21,845 nt of DNA from Clostridium sp. CAG:762 (GTDB lineage: Bacteria > Bacillota_I > Bacilli_A > RF39 > UBA660). The first letter of the stretch is position 1. Each line of letters opens with the position of its first letter. Of the stretch, positions 13,151-21,100 are shown one piece after another. Made by a program: the position numbers and the translations under genes. The DNA is taken from the NCBI GenBank assembly GCA_000432575.1, contig HF996828.1, positions 1,245-23,089 of the forward strand, given 5' to 3'. Under the pieces are notes generated by a model. It did no database searches. It worked only from the letters and a program-made list of their open reading frames with translations, and was not told where the DNA came from.

Positions 13151-14089
13151 TTATTTTAAAATAATTCCTATTAAACTGTTTTTATCTTTAATTCCGTTTA
13201 AATAATCTTTTACTTTTGTTCTTTTTTTTCCTTCTACTTTTATGTCTTTTATTATGATAGAGGAGTCTTTGGTTTTTACTATTAGGCCTTCTTTGTTAAT
13301 GTCAACAATTTCTCCAATTGTTCCTTCATATTTCTTATCTAAAATGTTAGTTTCATATACTTTAACTCTTGCATCATTCATGATAAAGTAGGCACCTGGA
13401 TTAGAATTTAGTCCTCTTACAAGGTTATGTATATCTATGCTGTTTTTGTTGAAATTAATATGTTCTTCTTCTTTTTTAATGTTGTATCCTAGTGTTACTT
13501 TGCTTTCATCTTGTTTTGTTCTTTTAATGTTGCCACTTATAATGTTAGGGAGTGTTTTCATGAGTAAGTCTCTTCCTAGTAAACTTAATTTATTATATAG
13601 GGTATCTAAGATGTCATCACTTTCAATTTTTATTTTTTCACTGGTTATTATATCACCACTGTCCATATGGGTATCCATATACATGATGGTTACTCCAGTT
13701 TCTTTTTCGCCATTAATGATAGCCCAGTGTATTGGGGCTCCACCTCTTAATTTAGGAAGTAATGAGGCATGAACATTGATGCATTTATATTTGGGATAGT
13801 TGAGTAATATTTCTGGTATTATTTGGCCAAAAGCACAAGTAATGATAATATCAGGTTGCATATCCAATACTTTTTGATAATCTTCTTTTATTCTTACTGG
13901 CTGAAATACAGGGATGTTGTGTTCTAAGGCAACTTTCTTTATTGGAGGTATTATAATGTTACCTTTTTTATCTTTTTCTTTATCTGGTTGGCATACTACT
14001 AAGGAAACTTTGGTATTTTCAATTAATGCTTCTAATATTGGTACAGCAAAGGTGGGAGTTCCCATAAATACAACGTTTAAGTTTTTCAT
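13151..14089 (-). CDS. fmt: Methionyl-tRNA formyltransferase
   Basis: A 312-residue enzyme that formylates the initiator Met-tRNA with 10-formyl-tetrahydrofolate so that translation can begin with fMet. The formyltransferase domain begins VVFMGTPTFAVPILEAL (6-22). The catalytic triad is intact: N105 and H107 in CINVHASLLPKLRGGAPIHW, and D143 in HMDSGDI. The C-terminal OB-like domain begins near residue 205 (IDIHNLVRGLNSNPGAYF). Length is typical. AGGTGA lies 5 nt before the ATG, and the gene starts 8 bases after the trpS stop. No peptide deformylase gene is adjacent, unlike the common def-fmt pairing. Confidence 0.97.
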   Translation of the reverse strand: MKNLNVVFMGTPTFAVPILEALIENTKVSLVVCQPDKEKDKKGNIIIPPIKKVALEHNIPVFQPVRIKEDYQKVLDMQPDIIITCAFGQIIPEILLNYPKYKCINVHASLLPKLRGGAPIHWAIINGEKETGVTIMYMDTHMDSGDIITSEKIKIESDDILDTLYNKLSLLGRDLLMKTLPNIISGNIKRTKQDESKVTLGYNIKKEEEHINFNKNSIDIHNLVRGLNSNPGAYFIMNDARVKVYETNILDKKYEGTIGEIVDINKEGLIVKTKDSSIIIKDIKVEGKKRTKVKDYLNGIKDKNSLIGIILK

Positions 14090-14097
14090 TATATCAC

Positions 14098-15174
14098 CTA
14101 TCTATTTTTTAATTCATGAAGTAATGAATCGTTATCGAAATAGTTAATTTTCATGGCTTCTTTTACTTCTTTTAATGTTTCACTGGCTTTAATCCTAGCT
14201 TTTTTGGTTCCTTCTTTGAGGACACTATATACGTATTCAGGATTTTTTTCTAGTTTTTCTCTTTTTTCTCTTATTGGTCTTAATTCTTCTTGTAAGATGT
14301 CGTTTAGGAATTTTTTTATTTTCATGTCGCCAAGTCCACCTTTTTCGTAGTGTGCTTTTAATTCATCAAGGTTTTTATATTCAGGTAGATATTTGGTAAA
14401 TGAATCATTTTTGCAAAAGACGTCTAAATAAGTAAATACGACGTTGCCTTCAACTTTTCCTGGGTCGGTTATTTTTATGTGATTAGGGTCAGTGTACATA
14501 GAGAATACTTTTCTTTTTATTTCTTCTTCACTATCTTTCAAATAGATGCAGTTGTTTAGTGATTTACTCATTTTAGAGTTGCCATCAATGCCTACGAGGC
14601 GCTTTTCATTTAATGTTTTAGGCAATAATGCTTCAGGTTCTACTAAGACGTTGCCATATATTGAGTTGAATTTTCTTACTATTTCTCTTGCTTGTTCTAT
14701 CATTGGTAATTGATCATCCCCTACTGGGATAATGGTTGCTTTAAATGCGGTAATGTCGGCAGTTTGACTAACTGGATATGTGAAAAAACCAGCAGGAATG
14801 CTTTCGTTCATTCCTTTTTGTTTGATTTCTTCTTTTACTGTAGGATTGCGGTGTAACCTAGCGATGGTTACTAAATTCATGTAATAAAATGTAAGTTCGG
14901 TTAATTCGGGTACTTCCGATTGAATAAAGTAGTTGACTTTATCAGGGTCTATTCCACATGCTAAATTATCAAGTGCTACTTCAAAAACATTATCTCTTAC
15001 TTTTTTAGGGTTATCATAATTATCAGTTAATGCTTGAGCATCCGCAGCAAATAGATACATTTCATCAAAATCGTTAGAGTTTTGTATCTTTATTCTATTT
15101 CTTAATGTTCCTACGTAATGTCCAATATGAAGTGGACCTGTAGGACGTTCTCCTGTTAAAATAATTTTTTTCAT
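14098..15174 (-). CDS. trpS: Tryptophanyl-tRNA synthetase
   Basis: A 358-residue class I synthetase that charges tRNA-Trp. The ATP-binding signatures are intact: GPLHIGHYVG with HIGH at 16-19, and KMSKS at 201-205. The tryptophan pocket segment and the catalytic-domain landmark VGDDQLPMIEQAREI (151-165) are normal. The frame is open upstream to 15252, but the start at 15174 is chosen because GAAGGTG sits about 5 nt before it, the protein then begins MKKIILTGERPTG like other TrpS proteins, and the promoter lies between the two. It leads the trpS-fmt-membrane protein-pilin-like-lspA-rluD run. No T-box leader was seen in the roughly 30-nt leader. Confidence 0.97.
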   Translation of the reverse strand: MKKIILTGERPTGPLHIGHYVGTLRNRIKIQNSNDFDEMYLFAADAQALTDNYDNPKKVRDNVFEVALDNLACGIDPDKVNYFIQSEVPELTELTFYYMNLVTIARLHRNPTVKEEIKQKGMNESIPAGFFTYPVSQTADITAFKATIIPVGDDQLPMIEQAREIVRKFNSIYGNVLVEPEALLPKTLNEKRLVGIDGNSKMSKSLNNCIYLKDSEEEIKRKVFSMYTDPNHIKITDPGKVEGNVVFTYLDVFCKNDSFTKYLPEYKNLDELKAHYEKGGLGDMKIKKFLNDILQEELRPIREKREKLEKNPEYVYSVLKEGTKKARIKASETLKEVKEAMKINYFDNDSLLHELKNR

Positions 15175-15208
15175 AAATACACCTTCTTTTTTTGTTTTTT
15201 GTATATTA

Positions 15209-15237
15209 ACTATACTACAACTGAGATATAATGTCAA
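15209..15237 (-). promoter_or_regulatory. trpS promoter
   Basis: A perfect TTGACA (15232-15237), a 17-bp spacer and TATAGT (15209-15214) on the minus strand. The predicted start near 15202 leaves a leader of about 28 nt, too short for a T-box or other riboswitch. Confidence 0.85.
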
Positions 15238-15305
15238 GATACTTTCATACATTTGTTTGAAAGTAATTATACTTTTTTTGTCTTTGTAATGTTTTTAATC
15301 AAATG

Positions 15306-15329
15306 AAAAAAGATGATGAAATATCATCT
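15306..15329 (-). terminator. Intrinsic terminator after the surface-protein gene
   Basis: A 7-bp stem (15311-15317 with 15323-15329; AGATGAT and ATCATCT, loop of 5) is followed on the minus strand by at least five U (15310-15306). It separates the split surface-protein gene from the trpS promoter. Confidence 0.8.
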
Positions 15330-15391
15330 CATCTTCACGCTGAATATTTTCTTTTATAAAAGATTTTATTAAGCTTTGTATAATATCTAAA

Positions 15392-15622
15392 CTAAATCTT
15401 AAATTTTGATTTATTATTTCTTAATAAGAAATATATTGTTCCACATAAAGCTATAAACGATACAATGCCAATTAAAATACTATTTAAAATATTATCAAAT
15501 GTTTGTGGATTTTCTATGACATTATTTGGGATTTTTATAGTATTTTTTGGTTCTCCTAAATCTTCTGCAATAGCATATATAGAAAAATGATTAGTTGTAA
15601 ATACAGCATATTTTTTTTCCAT
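15392..15622 (-). pseudogene. C-terminal part (membrane anchor) of the frameshifted surface protein
   Basis: A 76-codon frame that continues the protein of 15591-16907 after a one-base shift. It reads KYAVFTTNHFSIYAIAED, the expected end of the last extracellular domain, then a linker, one membrane helix (NSILIGIVSFIALCGTIYFLL, near residues 46-66) and a basic tail RNNKSKFKI. This is a cell-surface anchor pattern with the bulk of the protein outside. An ATG at 15622 lets it be read as a separate ORF, but there is no convincing ribosome binding site and it makes sense only as a continuation. The overlap lies at an A8 tract (T8 at 15611-15618 on the plus strand). Confidence 0.75.
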
Positions 15623-16907
15623 TAATTTCTTCTACTACTGCTTGATATTTTTCACCTTTTTTACCATCTTCTTTAATATGATATATATCTAATTTATTTT
15701 TATCATATTTGTTTGGTAGTGGTATTCTAACAATTATTCCGTCTTTTATTTTTGTTATATACTCATCTTTTAATCCTGAATACAAATCGATATTATAAGT
15801 TTTCAAGAAGCCTTTATATTGAGCGGTTAAATCTTTTGATTTAACGCTTGTGTCAAGCGGTACATCTGATGACTCGGTTGTAACACTTATATCATTTTGA
15901 TAATCTTTTGATTCTATCTTTAATTTTTTTATATTTTTTTCATTTGTTGGGGAAATACCTAAAGTATATTCTTTATTATTTATTACAAGTTTATATATTT
16001 TAGTTTTATAATTTCCTATTTCACAATCCGAATCCCCACAATTTAATTCAGTTGCTTCATTATCATAAGTAATATTAATGTTATATGTATCGTCATTCAC
16101 ATATTCTTTTATTCTTTTTAATGCTTCGTTAATATAGGCTTCTGTATTATTTTCAGTTTTATCTGATATATTGACAATTCTATATGTAGAATAACTAAAG
16201 CTGTCTGACATTCCAACTGCTATACCATCAAAGTAAGCAAATAAAACACCACCTGCACCAAGATTTAGGTTTGACCATCCTCCAGCACCAAAAACTGGAA
16301 TATATTCGATATTTGGATTGCTTTCTATATGTTTTTTTATTTCAGGGTAAAGTTTAAATAAATCAATATTTCCTTGCTCCAAACCAAAAAATTTTTCTAT
16401 TTCATTATAGTGTATCAATTGATTTATATATCCCATATCATCAATTTGATATGATTTTTTTAAGTTTTCCGTGTGCTTTTTTATAGTATTATAAACATTC
16501 TCATCATATTTTTCTACAAATTTAATATTATATGTTTCAGTTAATCTTTCATTTGAGTTATCGCTTAAATAAATACATACATCACAGGTATTATTATTTG
16601 ACTGACATTCAGCACTTGAAGAAACTTCTTTTGGCAAATTATAATTCTTATATATATACGATGTTACAAGTTTTTCAAAAATTAAATCTAAACAAACATT
16701 TTGAGCACTATCACCCCAATCACTATATTCTTCTAAGCAAGTATTATAATATTTAAATTTTTTATAATGTTCAAGGGGAATAGATTTAATTTCTAATTCA
16801 TTATTGTTTGAAATACTATTATGTATTTCTTCAAGATTAATTTCTGCTTGAACATTAACTGGTATTAATATAAAACTTAATAATATAAAATAAAATAATT
16901 TTTTCAT
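15591..16907 (-). CDS. Secreted, membrane-anchored surface protein of unknown function, frameshifted near its end
   Basis: A protein of 438 residues as read. It has a signal peptide (MKKLFYFILLSFILIPVNVQA) and an extracellular region with several cysteines in close pairs (CQSNNNTCDVC, LNCGDSDC, KICC). Near the end, DGIIVRIPLPNKYDKNKLDIYHI followed by a KYAVFTTNHFSIYAIA-type ending matches the repeat domain seen at the C-termini of many Firmicutes surface proteins. In this frame the end is aberrant (KKICCIYN). Removing one A from the A8 tract at 15611-15618 joins it to the downstream frame and gives one protein of 504 residues with a membrane anchor. ATG at 16907 is used because the signal peptide begins there; AGGAG is 11 nt upstream, while the GTG at 16919 overlaps it. 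Its function is unknown. Confidence 0.75.
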   Translation of the reverse strand: MKKLFYFILLSFILIPVNVQAEINLEEIHNSISNNNELEIKSIPLEHYKKFKYYNTCLEEYSDWGDSAQNVCLDLIFEKLVTSYIYKNYNLPKEVSSSAECQSNNNTCDVCIYLSDNSNERLTETYNIKFVEKYDENVYNTIKKHTENLKKSYQIDDMGYINQLIHYNEIEKFFGLEQGNIDLFKLYPEIKKHIESNPNIEYIPVFGAGGWSNLNLGAGGVLFAYFDGIAVGMSDSFSYSTYRIVNISDKTENNTEAYINEALKRIKEYVNDDTYNINITYDNEATELNCGDSDCEIGNYKTKIYKLVINNKEYTLGISPTNEKNIKKLKIESKDYQNDISVTTESSDVPLDTSVKSKDLTAQYKGFLKTYNIDLYSGLKDEYITKIKDGIIVRIPLPNKYDKNKLDIYHIKEDGKKGEKYQAVVEEINGKKICCIYN

Positions 16908-16938
16908 TTCGTAAAACACTCCTATCTAATCTACAAAA

Positions 16939-16967
16939 ATTGTATCATTGCTTAAATATTATGTCAA
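16939..16967 (-). promoter_or_regulatory. Promoter of the surface-protein gene
   Basis: A perfect TTGACA (16962-16967), a 17-bp spacer, and TACAAT (16939-16944) preceded by TGA, giving an extended -10. Just upstream at 16978-16991 is an inverted repeat (AATAAA and TTTATT arms) that could be an operator. Confidence 0.85.
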
Positions 16968-17034
16968 TAGATATATCAATAAATGTTTATTATGTAGTTA
17001 GTTTGATGCAAAAAAGAAAAAGTTTTTTTTGGTT

Positions 17035-19071
17035 TTATTTATTTAGATATGTTTTGCTGTTCATTATTCTTAAGGTGTTTAAAATAGTTAGAAGGGTAAC
17101 TCCTGTGTCGGCAAAAACGGCGAACCACATATTTGCAAGACCAAATACGCTTAAGAGTAGTATTACTATTTTTGTTAAGCTGGCAAATATTAGGTTTTCT
17201 TTGATGATGTGTTTTGTATAGTTGGATATTTTTATGGCATCGATTATTCTTTTTAAATCGTCTTCCATTAAGACAATGTCTGAGGCTTCGATGGCTTCAT
17301 CACTACCTACTCCACCCATTGATATGCCAATGTCAGCACGTTTTAGAACTGGAGCATCGTTGATACCATCTCCTACGAAAATAGTTATTCCATTATTTTG
17401 AGATACTAGTTCATAATTTTTATATTTATCTGTTGGTAACATTTCATATTTGATGTTATCTATGCCTAATTTATTGCCAATGGTTAGGGCTGTATCTTTA
17501 TTGTCTCCAGTGAACATATAGGTGGTGATGCCTAGTTTTTTTAGCGATTTGATGGTGTCGTGAGCATTTTCTTTGATAGTATCACTGATGGTAATTGAGG
17601 CGACGTGAGTTCCATTGATGTTTAGATGTAAGACGGCTTCTTCGTGGCAGTTGCATAGGGTTTTGTTGCCAATTAAAACGATTTTGTCATTTAGTTTAAA
17701 GCTGATGCCTTGGCCTTTTATTTCTTTAAAGTTAGTTACATCAATGTTATTTATCTTTTTGTTTTTGACGATGGATGAGGCGATGGGATGGCTTGATAAG
17801 GATTCTCCTTTTAATAGGATATCCATTATTTCTTCTTTGGTATAGGTTTTGTCTATTAATTCGATGTTGGTTACTTCATAACTACCGTTTGTAAGAGTGC
17901 CTGTTTTGTCGAAGATGATATTTTTGGTGTTGCTTAGGTTGTCTAGGTAGTTGCTACCTTTAATTAGGATGCCATTTTTAGAGGATGTCCCTATACCTGT
18001 AAAGTATGAAAGAGGTACGGAAATCGCAATAGCACAAGGGCATGATATTACTAGGAATGTGAGGCCACGATAAATACTATCATTTATGCTGACTTTGAAT
18101 AGGATTGGCAATGTTACTACGATTAAAACGGCTAAGATTAAAACAATTGGGGTATATATTTTGCTGATTTTCGATACGACTGTTTCGATTTTGGTTTTTT
18201 TGTCGGTGGCACTTTCTAGCAATTCGATGATTTTAGAGACTGTGGAGTCTTTGAATACGGAGGTGGCTTTTATTTGGATGACGTCTTCTAAGTTGATGCA
18301 ACCTGATAATACTGTGTCATTAATGTTTTTGGGGGCGGGTTTGGATTCGCCTGTTAGCGAGGAGGTATCTAGTATTGTACTGCCTTCAACAATTATGCCG
18401 TCGACAGGAATTTTTTCACCTTTTTTTACTACTAGGATGTCGTTTACTTTGACATCGTTGACGTCTATTTTGATGATATTGTTGCCTTCTTTTTTATTGG
18501 CGTATGCTTCACTTATGTCAAGTAAATTTTTTATTGATTTTCTGGAGTTGTTGAGGGCTTTTTCTTCTAGTATTTTTCCTATTGTGTATAGGGTGATGAC
18601 CATGATTCCTTCCATGACGTTACCTATTATTAGAGCTCCAAGACATGATATTGTTATTAAGGCGTTTTCGTTGATGGTCTTGCTTTTGATTAGTAATTTG
18701 ATGGCATTGGTGGATGTTTTGTAGAGTAATAGGCTATAAGATACTATGTATAGAATGATTTTTAGGTTTTGTGGGATGTTTAGGTATAGGCCTAGTGCCC
18801 CGATGATGATGCCAAGTATTAATATGGATAAATGAAATTCTTTTTTTACTGCTATTTCGTTTGAGGTAATGCTGGTATCGGGTTCTATTTTTTTGACTAA
18901 GGCGTTTAGTTCTTTTAGGCTAAATTCCTTTTCAGATTCGTAAGATAGAGTTAGAGTATTGAAATTGACTACTACATTGTTTAGATATTCGTTTTTGTTT
19001 AGTGCTTCTTCTATTTCTCTAGCACAGTTGGCACAGTCTAAATTAACTATGTTATATTTATATTTTTTCAT
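17035..19071 (-). CDS. P1B-type heavy-metal ATPase (Zn/Cd/Pb type, ZntA/CadA-like)
   Basis: A 678-residue exporter. Residues 1-65 are a heavy-metal-associated domain with the metal-binding pair C13 and C16 (LDCANC). Then come TGES (240-243), the transport motif SCPCAIA (343-349) in the sixth helix, DKTGT (388-392, phosphorylated D388), the P1B hallmark SSHPIA with H428-P429, and GDGIND (567-572). The last helix has FADTGVTLLTILNTLR with D655, the acidic residue characteristic of the Zn/Cd/Pb subgroup. A lone CNCHEE cluster at 473-478 lies in the nucleotide domain. The ATG at 19071 is chosen over an open-frame start at 19116 because AGGTGA lies 4 nt upstream and the promoter overlaps the longer reading. 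No metal-responsive regulator gene (ArsR/MerR type) is adjacent. Confidence 0.95.
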   Translation of the reverse strand: MKKYKYNIVNLDCANCAREIEEALNKNEYLNNVVVNFNTLTLSYESEKEFSLKELNALVKKIEPDTSITSNEIAVKKEFHLSILILGIIIGALGLYLNIPQNLKIILYIVSYSLLLYKTSTNAIKLLIKSKTINENALITISCLGALIIGNVMEGIMVITLYTIGKILEEKALNNSRKSIKNLLDISEAYANKKEGNNIIKIDVNDVKVNDILVVKKGEKIPVDGIIVEGSTILDTSSLTGESKPAPKNINDTVLSGCINLEDVIQIKATSVFKDSTVSKIIELLESATDKKTKIETVVSKISKIYTPIVLILAVLIVVTLPILFKVSINDSIYRGLTFLVISCPCAIAISVPLSYFTGIGTSSKNGILIKGSNYLDNLSNTKNIIFDKTGTLTNGSYEVTNIELIDKTYTKEEIMDILLKGESLSSHPIASSIVKNKKINNIDVTNFKEIKGQGISFKLNDKIVLIGNKTLCNCHEEAVLHLNINGTHVASITISDTIKENAHDTIKSLKKLGITTYMFTGDNKDTALTIGNKLGIDNIKYEMLPTDKYKNYELVSQNNGITIFVGDGINDAPVLKRADIGISMGGVGSDEAIEASDIVLMEDDLKRIIDAIKISNYTKHIIKENLIFASLTKIVILLLSVFGLANMWFAVFADTGVTLLTILNTLRIMNSKTYLNK

Positions 19072-19087
19072 TTTATCACCTAAGAAA

Positions 19088-19116
19088 AGTATATAACTAT
19101 TATATGTTTTTGTCAA
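19088..19116 (-). promoter_or_regulatory. Promoter of the P1B ATPase, with a very short leader
   Basis: A perfect TTGACA (19111-19116), a 17-bp spacer and TATACT (19088-19093). The predicted +1 is near 19081, the first base of AGGTGA (19076-19081), so the ribosome binding site would sit at the extreme 5' end of the mRNA. Confidence 0.85.
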
Positions 19117-19122
19117 TATAAT

Positions 19123-19320
19123 ATGAAACTTTTTTCACATTGGTTTGCTACTACCTTTTTAGTGATGTGGAGTTATTATATTATGGCGATTAAGGGAATG
19201 AAAGGGGGTTGGACATTTTGTTTATGGTTTGGATTATTTAGTTATGATGATGGTGAAAAGAAGGTGATGCTATCAATACTATATTTTTTTATAATTATCT
19301 TTATTCTTAGAACAGCGTAG
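19123..19320 (+). CDS. Doubtful small membrane protein in the gap before the P1B ATPase promoter
   Basis: A 65-codon plus-strand frame in a stretch with no gene on the other strand, so it is not a shadow. It would encode MKLFSHWFATTFLVMWSYYIM, then WTFCLWFGLF and VMLSILYFFIIIFIL, two or three hydrophobic segments with four Trp residues. No ribosome binding site precedes the ATG; a TATAAT touches it instead. An alternative ATG at 19183 has GGAG about 10 nt upstream and would give a shorter protein. Unless translated without a leader, the longer start is unlikely. I do not recognise the sequence. Confidence 0.35.
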   Translation: MKLFSHWFATTFLVMWSYYIMAIKGMKGGWTFCLWFGLFSYDDGEKKVMLSILYFFIIIFILRTA

Positions 19321-19328
19321 CAATAGGC

Positions 19329-19359
19329 AAAAAAAGAAACTATTTTTCAAAATAGCTTC
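19329..19359 (-). terminator. Intrinsic terminator overlapping the nucleoside kinase stop
   Basis: A 10-bp stem (19336-19345 with 19350-19359, one G-U pair, 4-base loop) includes the last codons and stop of the kinase gene and is followed on the minus strand by seven U (19335-19329). Confidence 0.8.
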
Positions 19360-20992
19360 CTCCTATAAATTCTCTTATGATAGATGTTTTTGGTATTTCT
19401 TCACTTGGAATTGGTAGTACAAACTTAAGTATTTCTAGTAGTCTGGTTGCCGTTAAGTACTCAGGGTCATCTTCTAAAACGGAATATAGAAGTGGTTCTA
19501 CATAGGTTTTTAAGACGCCAAGTTCATAGGCATAGGATGTATTGAAGATTACATCGGCATCGTCTTGGTAAGGAAATACATATTTAACTTCGCCTTTTCT
19601 TACTTCGCTCCAATTGTTTAAGGTATGGCTAGGATTATATCCTCTTAATCTATTGTCCCTGATGATTCTTCTTAATAATCTAATGTCTGTCATATTAATT
19701 CGATTATCATTATCTATGTTTAAGAATGTTAGTGGACTTATATATATTTTAAATTTATTCTTTTTTGGTATTCCGTTTGTTAATTCTTCGTTTAGGGCAT
19801 GTAGGCCTTCTATTATTAAGATGTCGTTGTTATTCATTTTAATGGTTTTTGTGAATACTTTTTTGCCTAGGGAGAAATCGAATATTGGTGTGTCAACTTT
19901 TTCTCCTTTTAGTAATTTGGTTAATTGGTTGTTGAATAGTTTGATGTCTATTGCTTTGATGCTTTCGTAGTCAGGCTTGCCATTTTCCTGGATTGGTGTT
20001 TCGTCTCTATTTAAGAAGTAGTCGTCTAGTGATAGTTGGATGGGGTTTAGGCCTAGTGTTTTTAGATATAGGCTTAGTTTTTTTGAGGTTGTTGTTTTTC
20101 CTGAAGAGGAAGGACCTGATATTAAGACGAACTTGATGTTGTTTTTGTTTAGGGCGATTTTTTCAGCGATGGATAGTAATTTATAGTCTTGCATAATTTC
20201 TGATAGGTGAATTAGTTCCCCTACTTTGTTGTTGGTGATGTATTCGTTTAATTCACCAACATTATTGATGTGTAGGACTTTGGCCCATTCGCTATATTCT
20301 AAGACGCTTTTAAAGTATTTTTCGTGGTGGATGTATTTTGTTATTTCTATTTCGTCATATACAAAGGGGAATCTTAATACTACTCCATTTTCTAATAGGG
20401 TTAAATCAAAGTATTTAAGGACTGATGTGTCATATGGTAGTTCGCCAATAACGTAGTTGTACATGCCGTCAAACTTATATAGGGTTATGAATGGCGATGT
20501 ATTGTAAAATAGGGTTTTGGCTTTGTCTAATCTTTTGATTCTTTTAAAATATTCTATTGCCTCGAGTCGTGATGTTTCGATTTTAACGAATGGTATTGCT
20601 CGGTTAACTTTATCGGTCATAACTTCTTTTATTTTGGCTATGATGTCTTTGTTTAGCGGTTTATCTATTTCACAGAATATTCCTTTATCTAGTGAGTGTT
20701 TAATACTAACTACTGTATCTTTGCCAAGAACGTCAATTGTTGAAGATATAAAAAGGTTAATTAATCCTTTTTCATAGACTCTGTTACCTATTTTGGTGTT
20801 GATGTCATATAAAGATAAGGTGCCACTTTTGATTAGTGAATCGCTATAGGATATTAATTGGTTTTTAAATTTACCTATTAGGATGTCGTAATTATAGTTA
20901 TCTTTGACATCTTCGATTATTTCTTTTAGTTTTACTCCTTTGATATATTCTTTTTTTGTACCGTCATCAAACGTTATTGTTATTGTGTCCAT
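19340..20992 (-). CDS. Nucleoside (uridine-type) kinase with TGS/threonyl-tRNA-synthetase-like N-terminus
   Basis: A 550-residue protein. Residues 1-65 look like a TGS domain (TITFDDGTKKEYIKGVKLKEI), residues about 66-230 resemble the second additional domain of threonyl-tRNA synthetase, and residues about 285-500 are a uridine-kinase/phosphoribulokinase-type P-loop domain. In the last, GPSSSGKTT (293-301) is the Walker A motif and LDDYF (322-326) the substrate and Mg-binding motif. A DILIIEGLHALNEEL segment follows. This architecture is a conserved Firmicutes family annotated as nucleoside kinase; the TGS/ThrRS-like part probably binds a ligand or RNA and its role is not known. GAGGG lies about 6 nt before the ATG. 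It is divergent from clpP and ends in its own terminator, so it is monocistronic. Confidence 0.88.
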   Translation of the reverse strand: MDTITITFDDGTKKEYIKGVKLKEIIEDVKDNYNYDILIGKFKNQLISYSDSLIKSGTLSLYDINTKIGNRVYEKGLINLFISSTIDVLGKDTVVSIKHSLDKGIFCEIDKPLNKDIIAKIKEVMTDKVNRAIPFVKIETSRLEAIEYFKRIKRLDKAKTLFYNTSPFITLYKFDGMYNYVIGELPYDTSVLKYFDLTLLENGVVLRFPFVYDEIEITKYIHHEKYFKSVLEYSEWAKVLHINNVGELNEYITNNKVGELIHLSEIMQDYKLLSIAEKIALNKNNIKFVLISGPSSSGKTTTSKKLSLYLKTLGLNPIQLSLDDYFLNRDETPIQENGKPDYESIKAIDIKLFNNQLTKLLKGEKVDTPIFDFSLGKKVFTKTIKMNNNDILIIEGLHALNEELTNGIPKKNKFKIYISPLTFLNIDNDNRINMTDIRLLRRIIRDNRLRGYNPSHTLNNWSEVRKGEVKYVFPYQDDADVIFNTSYAYELGVLKTYVEPLLYSVLEDDPEYLTATRLLEILKFVLPIPSEEIPKTSIIREFIGGSYFEK

Positions 20993-21018
20993 TTTTATCC
21001 CTCTATTCTTATATTTAT

Positions 21019-21047
21019 ATTATATCAAATATGTTTTATTTTGTCAT
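21019..21047 (-). promoter_or_regulatory. Promoter of the nucleoside kinase
   Basis: ATGACA (21042-21047, one mismatch to TTGACA), a 17-bp spacer and TATAAT (21019-21024) preceded by TGA. The leader is about 20 nt. No comparable promoter is clear for clpP on the other strand, and neither a CtsR nor a CIRCE operator was seen. Confidence 0.8.
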
Positions 21048-21100
21048 TTATATTTGTGCATATTTTATTATTTTTTACTTAAAATAATATTGGTGATAAT

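Noticed and set aside
15175..15240. Possible T-box riboswitch in front of trpS
   Set aside because: The promoter leaves a leader of only about 28 nt and no T-box consensus or antiterminator sequence is present.
14098..15252. Longer trpS reading starting at 15252
   Set aside because: The extra 26 residues have no ribosome binding site, do not resemble TrpS, and would span the consensus promoter at 15209-15237.
16992..17034. Terminator after the P1B ATPase
   Set aside because: Only an A/T-run pairing (CAAAAAA with TTTTTTG) is available just after the stop; it is too weak to call.
18086..18724. Long plus-strand open frame (212 codons) opposite the metal ATPase
   Set aside because: It is fully antisense to a gene with intact P1B motifs and its translation is a low-complexity hydrophobic shadow with no ribosome binding site.
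20993..21100. CtsR or CIRCE heat-shock operator before clpP
   Set aside because: Neither the CtsR heptad direct repeat nor the CIRCE inverted repeat is found; a TTTTGTCA-like stretch belongs to the divergent kinase promoter.
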